The notes under the pieces: generated by a model
What the model saw: the letters and a program-made list of their open reading frames with translations, nothing else
The model's database searches: none
Told to the model about the DNA's origin: nothing
Shown: positions 18,590 to 27,829 of the stretch, one piece after another
Layout: every line of letters begins with the position of its first letter
How positions within the stretch are numbered: position 1 is the stretch's first letter
Position numbers and translations under genes: made by a program
NCBI GenBank assembly: GCA_016706365.1
Contig: JADJJU010000001.1
Location: 248,001-312,000, forward strand
DNA from: Saprospiraceae bacterium
Lineage (GTDB): Bacteria; Bacteroidota; Bacteroidia; Chitinophagales; Saprospiraceae
DNA: 64,000 bases
Reading direction: 5' to 3'

Positions 18590-18981
18590 GTGGACAGTGA
18601 GAGAAACCAACACAAAACGGATAGTGTATATTCAAACAAAATCAAAGCCGGAAAGAGGCGTACATACTTTTTTGATGTGCGTCAAACCAAAGGTGATGAC
18701 TACTACATAACGCTCACAGAAAGTACTAAAAATTCAATGGAGAGGGTTACGAGAGACACAAATTGTTTTTATACAAGGAGGACTTTAACCGATTCATCAG
18801 TGGATTGGAAGAAGTAATCAACAAGGTAAAGACAGAGTTCATGCCTGATTACGACTATGATGAGTTTGAGCGCAGGCAGGAAGAATGGGAGGCGAAGCAG
18901 GAATCCGGAGCATTTGAGATGGATGGAGTCAATAATCGCAGAAAAGAAGAGTCCGCAGAGGGAGAAGAAATTACCTGGTAA
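18590..18981 (+). CDS. DUF3276/PUR-alpha-like nucleic-acid-binding protein (frameshifted)
   Basis: Two overlapping frames together encode a PUR-domain protein: VYSNKIKAGKRRTYFFDVR then, after the shift, FNGEGYERHKLFLYKEDF and an acidic tail. The break lies at an A5 run (18728-18732); one more A gives the uninterrupted KKFNGEGYERHK expected for the family. This PUR repeat family binds RNA/DNA (known from Borrelia BpuR and eukaryotic PUR-alpha). The frame is also open from a TTG at 18566, but the GTG at 18590 fits the usual short N-terminus better. It sits directly upstream of an RRM gene. A sequencing error is likely. Confidence 0.78.
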
Positions 18982-19111
18982 TTTCAGAACAATATCATCA
19001 AGACAGAATACAGTCAGAAAGCAGGAGTAAAACTGCCGGATGATTTTTTTAGATACAGTAGCATTCAGTGGATCACATGTTTATTTTTCAATTTTTAAAT
19101 CAATCTCACTT

Positions 19112-19624
19112 ATGAACATTTATGTCGGCAATCTGAACTTCAGATTGGCTGAACCGGATCTGATCAAGATGTTTGCCTTATATGGCGATGTCACAAATGT
19201 AAAAATTATCAGAGACCGCGAGACCGGCCGTAGCAAAGGATTTGCATTCGTAGAAATGCCCAATGACGAAGATGCGCGCAGAGCCATCCAAAGTCTACAC
19301 GATACTGAATCAGGAGATCGCAGGATCGTAGTGAATGAAGCTGCTCCGGCTGGTACTCAGGAGAAGAAGCCATATTCCGGCGGCGGAAACAGCGGTGGCG
19401 GAGGTGGTGGATATAATAAAGGAGGTAACTTCGGTGGTGGCGGAGGTGGTTATAAAAAACCATATTCCGGTGGTGGAGGCGGAGGCGACAAGCCATACAG
19501 ATCAGGAGATCGTCCACCTGCCCGCAACAACAGTAATGAACGCTACGATCGCAACAAATCCGGTAATTCCCAAAGACCGAACCGCGATGATCAACCAAGA
19601 GATGATTGGAGAAATAGAGATTAA
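19112..19624 (+). CDS. RRM-domain RNA-binding protein with glycine-rich tail
   Basis: This protein of about 170 residues starts with one RNA recognition motif. RNP2 is IYVGNL (residues 2-7) and RNP1 is KGFAFVEM (about 43-50). The second half is a low-complexity Gly/Arg/Asn/Tyr-rich tail with GGGGGGY-type runs, as in cold-induced bacterial RRM proteins. The ATG at 19112 begins exactly at the RRM; the frame is open from 19040 but the extra residues do not fit the family. It is followed by a strong terminator. A shorter paralogue lies at 53125-53472. Confidence 0.9.
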   Translation: MNIYVGNLNFRLAEPDLIKMFALYGDVTNVKIIRDRETGRSKGFAFVEMPNDEDARRAIQSLHDTESGDRRIVVNEAAPAGTQEKKPYSGGGNSGGGGGGYNKGGNFGGGGGGYKKPYSGGGGGGDKPYRSGDRPPARNNSNERYDRNKSGNSQRPNRDDQPRDDWRNRD

Positions 19625-19648
19625 TCTCTAATCACACGGTAAAAATAT

Positions 19649-19684
19649 AAAAGGCAATCGACGTAAGTTGGTTGCCTTTTTTTT
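19649..19684 (+). terminator. Rho-independent terminator after the RRM gene
   Basis: A stem of about 8 bp (AAAGGCAA with TTGCCTTT) around a 13-15 nt loop is followed by eight T's. It lies 25 bp after the stop codon. Confidence 0.85.
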
Positions 19685-19821
19685 GCGATTAGATCCTTTA
19701 AGTAATATGATTTGCAAGGATATTTTCCACAAAAAGCAGATTAAAATATAGATAGAAACAAAGTAAAAAAACTGGCTTCCCAAAAATCACTTCCGGAAAG
19801 CCAGCCTTCAATATTTATTGT

Positions 19822-21865
19822 TTATTGCTTTATTACTCTCTTGGTTACGTAAGGTAAACCTTTTGATTTCACCCTTATTAAATAAATGCCCGGGGTAAGT
19901 CCGGACATGTCCAACTGTTGTATGGATGCAATTACTTCAGTTTGCTCAGATAATTTCAGCAATTTGCCTTGCAGACTATATACTTCAATACTGATATCTC
20001 TACCCTGGTATTGTGTCAGATTTATATTCAACTCTCCTGAAGTCGGATTTGGGTAAACTTCAATGTCTTTTAATATTGAAGCATTTGAAATAACAGGATT
20101 GGAGCCAGAAGGGACTTGAGTATTGCCCGTAGTGCTCACATTGGCGAATGTGGCTATAACAGTACTATTGGCTGAATAATTGGTAGTTGCCAGTCCAAAT
20201 ACGATACAATTTGACATCGGGATTATCTGAGAGCCCGCCGGAAACCAGTTAGTTCCGTTTGATGAGACATGCATCGTGAATTGGCTACCCGACCTTGTGA
20301 CTCTTAGCCAATACCTGTTTAGGGATAAAAATTGCTGTGGATAGGATTGTCCGTTAGTGATAGTCCGGAACTCCCTACGACTCAAATTACTTAGGTTGGT
20401 CATCAACTGAGCTTTTTTGGCACCGGGAGTATTGCTTTCACGCATGACTACTCCTGCCCATCCAAGACCATTAATGCCGGTGACCTGCGCAGTGATACTT
20501 CCATTTCCGCAAAGTGTACTTTGGGCAAAACCAATTGCATCAGATGTAAATGGTTGATCATAGTAACAATTGGTGCTGGTATTAGTCCAAACACCTGAAG
20601 AAGTATTGAAATTTACTTCATTCCCTCCTTCACAGCCAATGCCATTCAAGGATTGAGCCCATGAGCAAGGTAGCCCTGTCACGGTGACATTGCTCATGCA
20701 AGTAGAAACAATATCGTTAACATTTGTTACTGTTATCAATACTGGCACCGTTTCTCCTACTTGAGCACAATTGATGAATGCGGGATTTGCGCTTATATTT
20801 TTGATAGGGCAAGCGCTGTTGATATTGACCAGGCTTGCAGCCACTAATGATATACTTTGCTGCCCATTGAATACCACTGAACCATTCACACAATTGATTT
20901 CCAGTGTTTGATCACACACTGCAGGCATAGTAGATATACCTGCAGAGGCAGGACTAGACACTTCTGAGTCCGTATCGCAAAGACATCTTGTTTGAATCTG
21001 TTGTGAGGCCATGGAGGCATTGTAATCTGGTAAAGTAGTGGTCCATTCTCCGTTATTGACACTGTACTCAAGAGTACTTCCTTCCGGACAAACTATCAAA
21101 GGTGCAGATATCATACCATCAGTAATGCTACATTCCAGAGTACACACACTATTTGTGATCTGTACCTCTCCAGGAGCTGATGTCAGGTCCGGACAGCTGC
21201 TGCCACAGTTGGAGCTTCCGCCACATAGTGCAAAAGCAAAACCACCAGTTGGCTGACTTGTAGTAGTCCCAATCCATTTAGCAGGAGCACCAGTTGCGGC
21301 ATTGGTTGTTTGCCAAAATAACCCGTCAATGAAATTTGCTACAGGTCCTGTTTGAACTTTTAGCCAGTATGTGCCAGGGCTTAAATTGACAGTGGAAATA
21401 GGTATTGAAATTTGATAATGAACACTAGTATTCCATGGAGCTGGAGGGTAATTATAACAGGTTCCTCCGGCAGGAATCACTTGAGTGCTTATCTCTGTAC
21501 CCAATTCTCCGCCAGCATCTGTATAAAAAGAAACATGCAATTCAGGTGAAACCTGATCCACAAAATCAATTGCTGTAATGATTACCGTGTTAATGGAGGC
21601 CGCTGTCGAAAGGGTGAAATCATCCGCACCTGCGTTTGGTGGGGAAATATTATAGCCAAAGAAAGTAAAAGAAATTAGATCAATATCCTGATTAAATACT
21701 ATCCCATTGCAAACCTGGGCATTGCTGGTCAGATCAGACATTAAATTTCCCTGTTCCCGCGTTTTTTCCAATTGCGTAGCTTACTCCATCTACTACATGA
21801 GTGACTTGAGACCAAAGCCCCACTGCCAGCAATTGCAATGCAATTGTGTAAAATATTTTTTTCAT
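19822..21865 (-). CDS. T9SS type A sorting domain protein with lectin-like domain (frameshifted)
   Basis: This is a large secreted protein (about 680 residues once joined). The signal peptide (MKKIFYTIALQLLAVG, ATG at 21865) is in a different frame from the rest; deleting one base in the A6 run (about 21763-21768) joins them as YAIGKTREQGNL. A lectin/DUF1349-like region is suggested near residues 420-580 (QVTGINGLGWAGVVMRES, FTMHVSSNGTNWFP). The C-terminus is a type A sorting tail (DIEVYPNPTSGELNINL ... GLTPGIYLIRV). It is therefore expected to be exported by the type IX system and anchored or released at the cell surface. Its ligand is unknown. Confidence 0.83.
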
Positions 21866-22109
21866 TGTCTAAAGTTTAAAATCTGCTTTTAAAAATAAAC
21901 GTGTAATAAAAGCAATTAAACTTAGATTACAAAATAATAGATTTTGTGTCAGTGATTGATTGCCATGATGTTACAACTATTCATGTGTTTAAAAGCCCTA
22001 ACAAGAACTAGTTAACGCCAAAGGACAAGAACCAATAAAAAATTCTTATCTAGCTTATATCATGTAGATTACCTTAACAATTCAAAAAAAAATAAACAAG
22101 AATATTACT

Positions 22110-22979
22110 CTAAGATTCCATCCTCCTCTTCAACTCTTCATTTAACTGTCTGCTTACTGGAATACGATGATCAGTGCCTGTTAAATGAAGGCTGTATCCC
22201 TGTGCATTACCACTGACTTTTTCTATATGTTGCATATTGACGATGTAGCTGCGGTGACAACGCCAAAGCTCAGAGTGTTTAGTCAGCATTAGGTCTATAT
22301 TTTTCATTGTGTTGCGCATGAGCAATTTCTTCAGCTCAGTTTCCTTTTTGAAAAATACTTCCACATAATTACCCTCAGCCTTAACAAAATAAAAATCCGT
22401 TGATTCGATTTCAAGTTCGATCTGACCGGATTCAGAAGGAATGGACAAAATAGTACTTCTTGTATGCCTCACATTTTGGGAAGCAGAATCAGATTGAACC
22501 GAGTTGTTTATTACCTCAGACGCTTTTTCATATTTAGTATGCAGTCGCTTTTGATTGAGGAATATGGTGGCGGCAATCGGAAATATGCCAATCAAAACCG
22601 TATAAATAAAAAATATGAATATGCTTAGTGTACTCAGGTCAAAGACACCTACCAAATCTGAATATACAGCATTGAAGAATGCTACGGTCGAAAGATGAAC
22701 CAATACCCATAGAATTTCTCTGCCTGTGTTCCATTCTTCCTCATCAAACATGGAAGGAATCAACTCAGGGATCGTAAAATTAACAGCCAGCATGGCCAAA
22801 AGGCAAGTGACTCCATATCCCAATATGATTGCATTTTTGTGGTTTTCAATAGCATGTAATTCAAAGGGCTGGAAAATCCAAAGGAACACTAATACAAACC
22901 CACTGATGATCACGCTGGAGCCAAACCTTTCTATAGCAGCAGTAGGAAACGGATAGGGTTTTTTTAGGAAGGAAAGCAT
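22110..22979 (-). CDS. LytTR-family DNA-binding regulator with N-terminal membrane domain
   Basis: This regulator has about 289 residues from the ATG at 22979; another ATG at 23015 adds 12 residues that relatives lack. Four hydrophobic helices in the first 150 residues (ISGFVLVFLWIFQPF and others) are followed by a LytTR domain (YFVKAEGNYVEVFF, LWRCHRSYIVNMQHI, IPVSRQLNEEL). LytTR domains bind DNA direct repeats. No receiver domain is present, so it is not a standard response regulator; it may sense signals through the membrane part. Targets cannot be inferred. Confidence 0.87.
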   Translation of the reverse strand: MLSFLKKPYPFPTAAIERFGSSVIISGFVLVFLWIFQPFELHAIENHKNAIILGYGVTCLLAMLAVNFTIPELIPSMFDEEEWNTGREILWVLVHLSTVAFFNAVYSDLVGVFDLSTLSIFIFFIYTVLIGIFPIAATIFLNQKRLHTKYEKASEVINNSVQSDSASQNVRHTRSTILSIPSESGQIELEIESTDFYFVKAEGNYVEVFFKKETELKKLLMRNTMKNIDLMLTKHSELWRCHRSYIVNMQHIEKVSGNAQGYSLHLTGTDHRIPVSRQLNEELKRRMES

Positions 22980-23057
22980 GCAACTGAATTGAGCGACAAA
23001 TGTACATACTCTCATTCAATCTTTGCCTATCCCTAAAATACATGCGGTATTTAATGC

Positions 23058-23615
23058 TTAACCAGCTGATTCATAGGCCTTCCGGATCCATAAATTTAGT
23101 TCCTCGCCCAATGTTTCTTCCGATTCTACTCTGATTCTATGGGTACACATGGCATTCCAGGAACTTCCAGCTTCTGCGATTCCTCCCGGCGCTTCATTCT
23201 TAAGATTAATCCCTACATCCAGACGCGTCTTGGTCGAGGGCTGAATGATGGCAAATTGTTTTTTTCTTCTAAGGCTCACGTATGCTTTTTTGGGAGCAAT
23301 TTCAATATCTGATCCTAAAGAATGGATAAAGCTCATGATTTGATCATACCATACTTTTAGCTCTGGCTTATCTCTATACTGTTCGCTTATCCAATCTGTG
23401 GAATCTTCCGCAGCACCTGCATGACTTTGTTTGGCATAATGTACGAGCAAGTTGGCATTTCCGTGTCCCAATTGATAATCAGTTTTTAACATATTAACTA
23501 ATTCTCCATGTTTTTCCAGGGTTGAATTTTTGACAATTTTCACCCATTCTGCAACAGTTTTGCCAGACGATTTTTCAATATTTGAAAGCTGATTTAAAAC
23601 AGGATCATCGCTCAT
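23058..23615 (-). CDS. DUF4287/DUF5655 domain protein
   Basis: This 185-residue cytoplasmic protein has an N-terminal DUF4287 region (NIEKSSGKTVAEWVKIV, LGHGNANLLVHYAKQ) and a C-terminal DUF5655 region (IEIAPKKAYVSLRRKKQFAI, TRLDVGINLK). Both domains are widespread but uncharacterised. It lies upstream of the LytTR gene on the same strand with a gap of about 80 bp, so co-transcription is possible. Confidence 0.82.
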   Translation of the reverse strand: MSDDPVLNQLSNIEKSSGKTVAEWVKIVKNSTLEKHGELVNMLKTDYQLGHGNANLLVHYAKQSHAGAAEDSTDWISEQYRDKPELKVWYDQIMSFIHSLGSDIEIAPKKAYVSLRRKKQFAIIQPSTKTRLDVGINLKNEAPGGIAEAGSSWNAMCTHRIRVESEETLGEELNLWIRKAYESAG

Positions 23616-23812
23616 ATTTTCTACATTTTTTTGATAAAATAAAATGTTGTAAACGCATAAATTCTGCTTAAAAGTAGCAATTTTACCTAGTTCAGTTAGG
23701 CAAAATATGTTTAAATATAAATTTCAGGCAAAAGGACTGATGATTTATTAAACCATGCATGTATTGATTTTGTTAAGACCGCATAACTTTCTGTTGAAAA
23801 ACCAATAACAAT

Positions 23813-24535
23813 ATGAAAATATTTCCTCAATCACTACTTATCACATTGATACTTAGCTTTATAATGGTATCCTGTGGTGAATCACAAATAAATTCTAACG
23901 CTAAAAAAGTAAATACTATGTCCTTTACACTCCCAGACCTACCTTATGCTTACAATGCGCTTGAGCCGCATATCGATGCCCGCACAATGGAGATACATCA
24001 TACGAAGCACCACAAAGCTTACACAGACAATCTCAATGCGGCCCTTGAAGGAACCGATCTTGCCGGAAAATCTATCGAAGAAATTCTTGCAAATGTAGCA
24101 TCTGCGTCTCCGGCTATTCGCAATAATGGTGGAGGTTTTTACAACCACAATTTATTCTGGACAGTCATGTCACCTAATGGCGGTGGTAATCCTTCCGGTG
24201 ATCTTGCTGCAGCGATCAACAGCAAATTTGGATCCTTAGATGAGTTCAAGAAACTCTTCAACGAACCTGCAACAAAAAGATTTGGTTCAGGATGGGCCTG
24301 GCTTTGCGTTAATAAAAGTGGTGAACTGGAAGTTTGCTCTACCCCTAACCAGGACAATCCATTAATGAATGTAGATACCAACGGTTGTTCAGGAACACCT
24401 ATCCTCGGACTGGATGTTTGGGAACATGCTTACTATCTGAATTATCAGAATAAGAGACCTGATTACATTGCAGCATTCTGGAATGTTGTGAATTGGGAAG
24501 AGGTGTCTAACAGATATGCTGCGGCGAAAAAATAA
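23813..24535 (+). CDS. sodA: Superoxide dismutase (Mn/Fe family) with lipoprotein signal
   Basis: This 240-residue protein has metal ligands at His62 (MEIHHTKHH), His112 (GGFYNHNLFW), Asp201 and His205 (DVWEHAYYL). The GGG before the second ligand and the NQDNPLM segment favour the Mn or cambialistic type. The first 35 residues form a lipoprotein signal and linker (LILSFIMVSCGES, Cys21), and Met36 coincides with the usual start of cytosolic SodA (MSFTLPDLPYAYNALEPH). The product is thus predicted to be exported and lipid-anchored, though initiation at Met36 (23918) would give a cytosolic form. It is followed by a strong terminator. Confidence 0.93.
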   Translation: MKIFPQSLLITLILSFIMVSCGESQINSNAKKVNTMSFTLPDLPYAYNALEPHIDARTMEIHHTKHHKAYTDNLNAALEGTDLAGKSIEEILANVASASPAIRNNGGGFYNHNLFWTVMSPNGGGNPSGDLAAAINSKFGSLDEFKKLFNEPATKRFGSGWAWLCVNKSGELEVCSTPNQDNPLMNVDTNGCSGTPILGLDVWEHAYYLNYQNKRPDYIAAFWNVVNWEEVSNRYAAAKK

Positions 24536-24558
24536 TTCAATTTATATTTGAATGTCGG

Positions 24559-24590
24559 GCCCTGCTGATTCATATCGGTGGGGCTTTTTT
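24559..24590 (+). terminator. Rho-independent terminator after sodA
   Basis: An 11-bp stem with some G-T pairs (GCCCTGCTGAT with ATCGGTGGGGC) and a TCAT tetraloop is followed by six T's, 24 bp after the sodA stop. Confidence 0.8.
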
Positions 24591-25130
24591 AGTAAATGGT
24601 AAATAGTGAATTGTAAATGGTAAATAGGCAGAAGTGAAATGTGAAATGCGAATATGAATGGTGAATGGTCAAATTTGAAATACGAGTAAATAGAAAATGG
24701 TGAATGGTGAATGGTGAATGGTGAATGGTGAATGGTGAATGGTGAATGGTGAAAAGTAAAATGGGAAATGGGAAATGTGAAATGTAAATAGTGAATGGTA
24801 AATGGTGAATGGTGAAAAGTCAAATCCGAAATGTGAAAGTTGAAACTTGAATTTGATAAAGGACAAAGCATAATTGTTAATTGTTATAAAAACATGCTTT
24901 TAGCTTTTTCGGCTGATCGCCAGAAGCCAGAATCTAGAGGCTATTAGCTAATCAGAAGCTAATAATGAAATCTCCTATATAACACTTTTGCAGAACGCTG
25001 ATATTCAAGTCCATATAAAAATAGAATTTCAGATTAGTATTCAGAAATTCCAATTTAAAAACGGTTCCTAAATGGCTGTTTGACAAATCTGAAATCTGAA
25101 AACTGATAGCTGAAACCTGAAATCATTTGC
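24591..25130. repeat. Intergenic repeat island C: long degenerate heptad array
   Basis: There is no gene in this 540-bp stretch. From about 24594 to 24855 it keeps a 7-bp period almost without slippage; units vary around TGAAATG/TGAATGG, with a core of about seven near-perfect TGAATGG units at 24700-24750. From about 24918 to 24965 another heptad set appears (GCCAGAA-type), and 25085-25125 has ATCTGAA-type units reaching the next gene's -7 box. Open frames on the minus strand here are translations of the repeat, not genes. Confidence 0.9.
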
Positions 25131-25138
25131 TATCTTCG
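25131..25138 (+). promoter_or_regulatory. Candidate -7 promoter box
   Basis: TATCTTCG is close to TAnnTTTG and lies 22 bp before the ATG at 25161, immediately after a heptad array. No clear -33 element is visible. Confidence 0.35.
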
Positions 25139-25160
25139 TACTGATCATTCAGCTTTATTT

Positions 25161-25808
25161 ATGGCTATCACGATACATTACAAAGGAAAAATAAAAGATA
25201 TCACTCAGAGGGATGCAATGACTGAGGAACTGGAAGATATTTGCAAATCCCTGGGTTGGAAATATGACACAATAAAAAGAGGAACAGAAACTTGTCTTTC
25301 TTATCAATATACAGATGAGCACGATGCGCAAGGGGAAAAAGTGGATATAAAATTCAGCGGAATTGTGTTCACTCCTCCCGGTTCTGAGACAGTAGTCATG
25401 GTTATTTCAAATGGAGGCTGGATAGTCAATCCCTTAGCTTTAAGTCATTTTGGAAATGATGCCTCTAATGAATTTAAGGAATTTGCTTATTCACAATTTG
25501 TCAAAACTCAGTTTGCCGGCCCGGAAATCCATATTGCATTGATCAAACTTTTCAAATATCTGTCAGCCAAATATTTTGATTTTTTTGAGGTCCGCGATGA
25601 AGCTGATTATTGGGAGACAATGGATAAAGATATCCTTTTAGGTAAATTTAAATACATGGACAACTTACTCAACAAAGTTGAATCCTGGCTCAATTCTGAA
25701 ATTTTCTCAGATGCTAATAATTTGGAAGATATCGTGGACAAAATTGAAAAGCTTCCCCTTAGGGGAAGAGGGGGGGGGGGGGGGAAAGGGGAAAGGGGAA
25801 ATGGGTAA
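25161..25808 (+). CDS. Hypothetical protein ending in a poly-G tract
   Basis: I do not recognise this 215-residue soluble protein. It starts MAITIHYKGKIKDITQRDAM and has features of a small alpha/beta domain with an acidic helical C-terminal half. The end of the frame runs into a 15-G homopolymer (25770-25784) preceded by a CTTCCCC/GGGGAAG palindrome and followed by GGGGAAA repeats, so the last 15 or so residues (GRGGGGG...) come from repeat DNA. The true C-terminus depends on the G count, which is prone to slippage or sequencing error. Confidence 0.7.
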   Translation: MAITIHYKGKIKDITQRDAMTEELEDICKSLGWKYDTIKRGTETCLSYQYTDEHDAQGEKVDIKFSGIVFTPPGSETVVMVISNGGWIVNPLALSHFGNDASNEFKEFAYSQFVKTQFAGPEIHIALIKLFKYLSAKYFDFFEVRDEADYWETMDKDILLGKFKYMDNLLNKVESWLNSEIFSDANNLEDIVDKIEKLPLRGRGGGGGKGERGNG

Positions 25809-26015
25809 TGGGTGGCGGGGGTAATCGGTAATCATCGGAATTTGATCAAATTGAGAAAGCTTCTAAAATCCAGTCCGAAAGAGTTTAAAGCTGGATGCAA
25901 AGTTAAAATCAGGTATATGAGTAATCAGGTGCAATCCAGTAAAGTAATCAGTAATCGGCGCAAAGGTTGGGAGTTTAAGAGGTTAGAAGTTTAGCAAACT
26001 ACTATGTTGTATTCA
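25781..26015. repeat. Intergenic repeat island E (heptads)
   Basis: A 7-bp periodic run of GGGGAAA units passes into GGTAATC/AGTAATC units (25800-25840 and 25938-25955) and TTTAAGA/GGTTAGA-like units near 25975-25995. It fills the gap after the gene at 25161. No gene is seen. Confidence 0.7.
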
Positions 26016-26109
26016 AACTCCGGAGGAGTTTGACGTGAATGCCCCGGTGCAAGTGAAACGCAGCCCGGGGTACAACAGCAAAACTTCCCGAACTCCGAAG
26101 GTGTTCAAC
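26016..26109 (+). repeat. CCCGGG-stem intergenic repeat, copy 3
   Basis: Same modular layout as the copies at 16211 and 16391: AACTCCGGAGGAGTT palindrome, a CCCCGG...GCAGCCCGGGGTAC arm pair, and a terminal ACTCCGAAGGTGTTCAAC. It lies about 10 kb away and in the same orientation. Confidence 0.8.
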
Positions 26110-26147
26110 AAAATAGGCTCATGACAAAGGCGGTAAAAAATTCCACT

Positions 26148-27155
26148 TTAAAAACTCTCAGGCAAAGTATTATTGATCGCAATGTATTGGTCCAGGTCAA
26201 GCAAAGATTTTCGGGGCTTTATGTTATTATTCTTTGCCGTCTCTATCGTGTGTCTTATCAGCTCCGGCTTTCCCTCCCTGAATAAATAATAAATCAGCAT
26301 ATACAATTTCACTTCCGTATTTGGATGAATATAATGCCGGTCAAAGAAATTTAAAGCATTGGTATGTTCGCCCAGTCGCAGGTAAACTACAAGTCCGAGT
26401 TCTGCCAATGCATTTACCTTATTATTGTAGTTACTCTGATAATCAGAACGCATTTTGGTAAGGCTGGATGCTTTTGAGTTTTCTTCATACAGCCCCGTCA
26501 GAAGAGATTGAATTTTTTCTATCGATTGCTCATATAAATCAGGAATGCTTATCAGCAAAAGGAATTCATCTATTAGGTGAGTAGCTTGTACTTTTCCATC
26601 ACTGGAATGCAGCATCAGTGGGATGCCTCTGTTGATCACGTCAGACTTCCCGGCAGCTTGCTCCAAAAGGTCAAGCACTGATCTGTAAAACTTAGTTTGC
26701 ACCACATTGATGGCTTCAAAAGGCTCTGCAGAAGTGAAAGTCTTGATCCTTGTTCCCCGATGTAGCAAAAAGTAAAGCTGAATTAATAATTCAGATTGTC
26801 TATCAAGGTCAGCCTCGGGGCGGTTGGTGCTGGTAAGCGCTTTGTACCAGGATTTCAGAGTTGATCGCCATGCTTTCCGTGCTTTCCGGCTAACAACAGT
26901 ATTATATCTGATATAATAACCTGATTCGGCATGTTTGATAAATTCTTTTATTTTGTGCTCCATATCAGCGATACTATCAGTGGAGCCTTGAAGTTTAGGA
27001 GGTTTGGAAGCAGGATCAGGTGCCTCTGTCATAATATCGAGCTGATACATTTCCCGTTTGGCTTTTGGGATCAGTTTATAAAATTCAACGGCCAGATAGA
27101 CGAGTTCTTTTTCACTCAGACCAGATAATTTTTCTCGAAGCTCGGGGATTTTCAT
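26148..27155 (-). CDS. Hypothetical protein, mostly helical
   Basis: This 335-residue protein has no signal peptide or membrane helix and no motif I recognise. It is rich in helical, charged segments (LREKLSGLSEKELVYLAVEF at the start, then a basic stretch SRKARKAWRSTLKSWYKA) and looks like a TPR/HEAT-type helical repeat protein, which is only an impression from composition. It is followed on the convergent side by repeats. Confidence 0.7.
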   Translation of the reverse strand: MKIPELREKLSGLSEKELVYLAVEFYKLIPKAKREMYQLDIMTEAPDPASKPPKLQGSTDSIADMEHKIKEFIKHAESGYYIRYNTVVSRKARKAWRSTLKSWYKALTSTNRPEADLDRQSELLIQLYFLLHRGTRIKTFTSAEPFEAINVVQTKFYRSVLDLLEQAAGKSDVINRGIPLMLHSSDGKVQATHLIDEFLLLISIPDLYEQSIEKIQSLLTGLYEENSKASSLTKMRSDYQSNYNNKVNALAELGLVVYLRLGEHTNALNFFDRHYIHPNTEVKLYMLIYYLFREGKPELIRHTIETAKNNNIKPRKSLLDLDQYIAINNTLPESF

Positions 27156-27296
27156 AGGATCAAATATGTGATAAAAATCATGAAAAAGTCGTCCGGGCTG
27201 AAAATAGTTGATAGCCCAACCTACTTTTTATACGTAAATAATTAAATGAACAAAAATTGCTTTCAAATGAATGCAATGATCAAGTTAAATATCGAA

Positions 27297-27824
27297 ATGT
27301 CATTTAAAAAATCCTTTTTATCCATTCTGATCTGTTTTCTATTCCTGAGCGAAGGGTTTTGTCAAACTGATTTCGATGGAATAAAACCAAAACATAATGC
27401 TATAGTAATTTCCTTGATTGGAGATGGCATGTTGGGGTCTCTGACGTATGAGAGGCGATTTTTCAATTATAATTTTTTCTTCCTGACAGCAAGAGCAGGT
27501 TTCGGTATGAATGCAGATCCCGGGTTTTGCTTTCCTCCGCCTTGCCCTGACTATAAGAAACCTTTATTTGCATTGCCACTTAGATCCACCCTTAATCTTG
27601 GTTGGAAACAAATATTTCTTGAAGGGGGTGTGAGTCATACCATTTTTGGAGGCAGGGGTGTTGGGTTTGACATGACTTTTCTTGTTGCCGGTGTAAAATA
27701 CTATCCAGCCTGGTTTTCCAGAATAGCACTCGGAGTAGAAATGAATTGGGTACTGCGACAATCGGAACCAAATTTAAGGATGCTTTACTTTCCTTACGGG
27801 GCTAGTTTATTGTTGCGATTTTGA
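27297..27824 (+). CDS. Secreted hypothetical protein, probable small beta-barrel
   Basis: This protein has about 175 residues from the ATG at 27297, which starts a signal peptide (FLSILICFLFLSEGFC). Two further in-frame ATGs upstream (27246, 27267) are less likely starts. The mature part alternates aromatic and polar residues (SLTYERRFFNYNFFFLTARA, LRSTLNLGWKQIFLEGGV) and ends in Phe (LLLRF), as outer-membrane beta-barrels do. Function unknown. Confidence 0.7.
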   Translation: MSFKKSFLSILICFLFLSEGFCQTDFDGIKPKHNAIVISLIGDGMLGSLTYERRFFNYNFFFLTARAGFGMNADPGFCFPPPCPDYKKPLFALPLRSTLNLGWKQIFLEGGVSHTIFGGRGVGFDMTFLVAGVKYYPAWFSRIALGVEMNWVLRQSEPNLRMLYFPYGASLLLRF

Positions 27825-27829
27825 AAACC

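Noticed and set aside
24542..24871. Long open frames on the minus strand rich in HHSPFTI repeats
   Set aside because: They are translations of the 7-bp repeat array after sodA (7 residues per three units) and overlap a terminator; no start or homology supports a gene.
24591..25130. Possible CRISPR array
   Set aside because: The repeats are 7 bp, direct and degenerate, with no constant repeat of 25-40 bp and no unique spacers; no cas genes are present.
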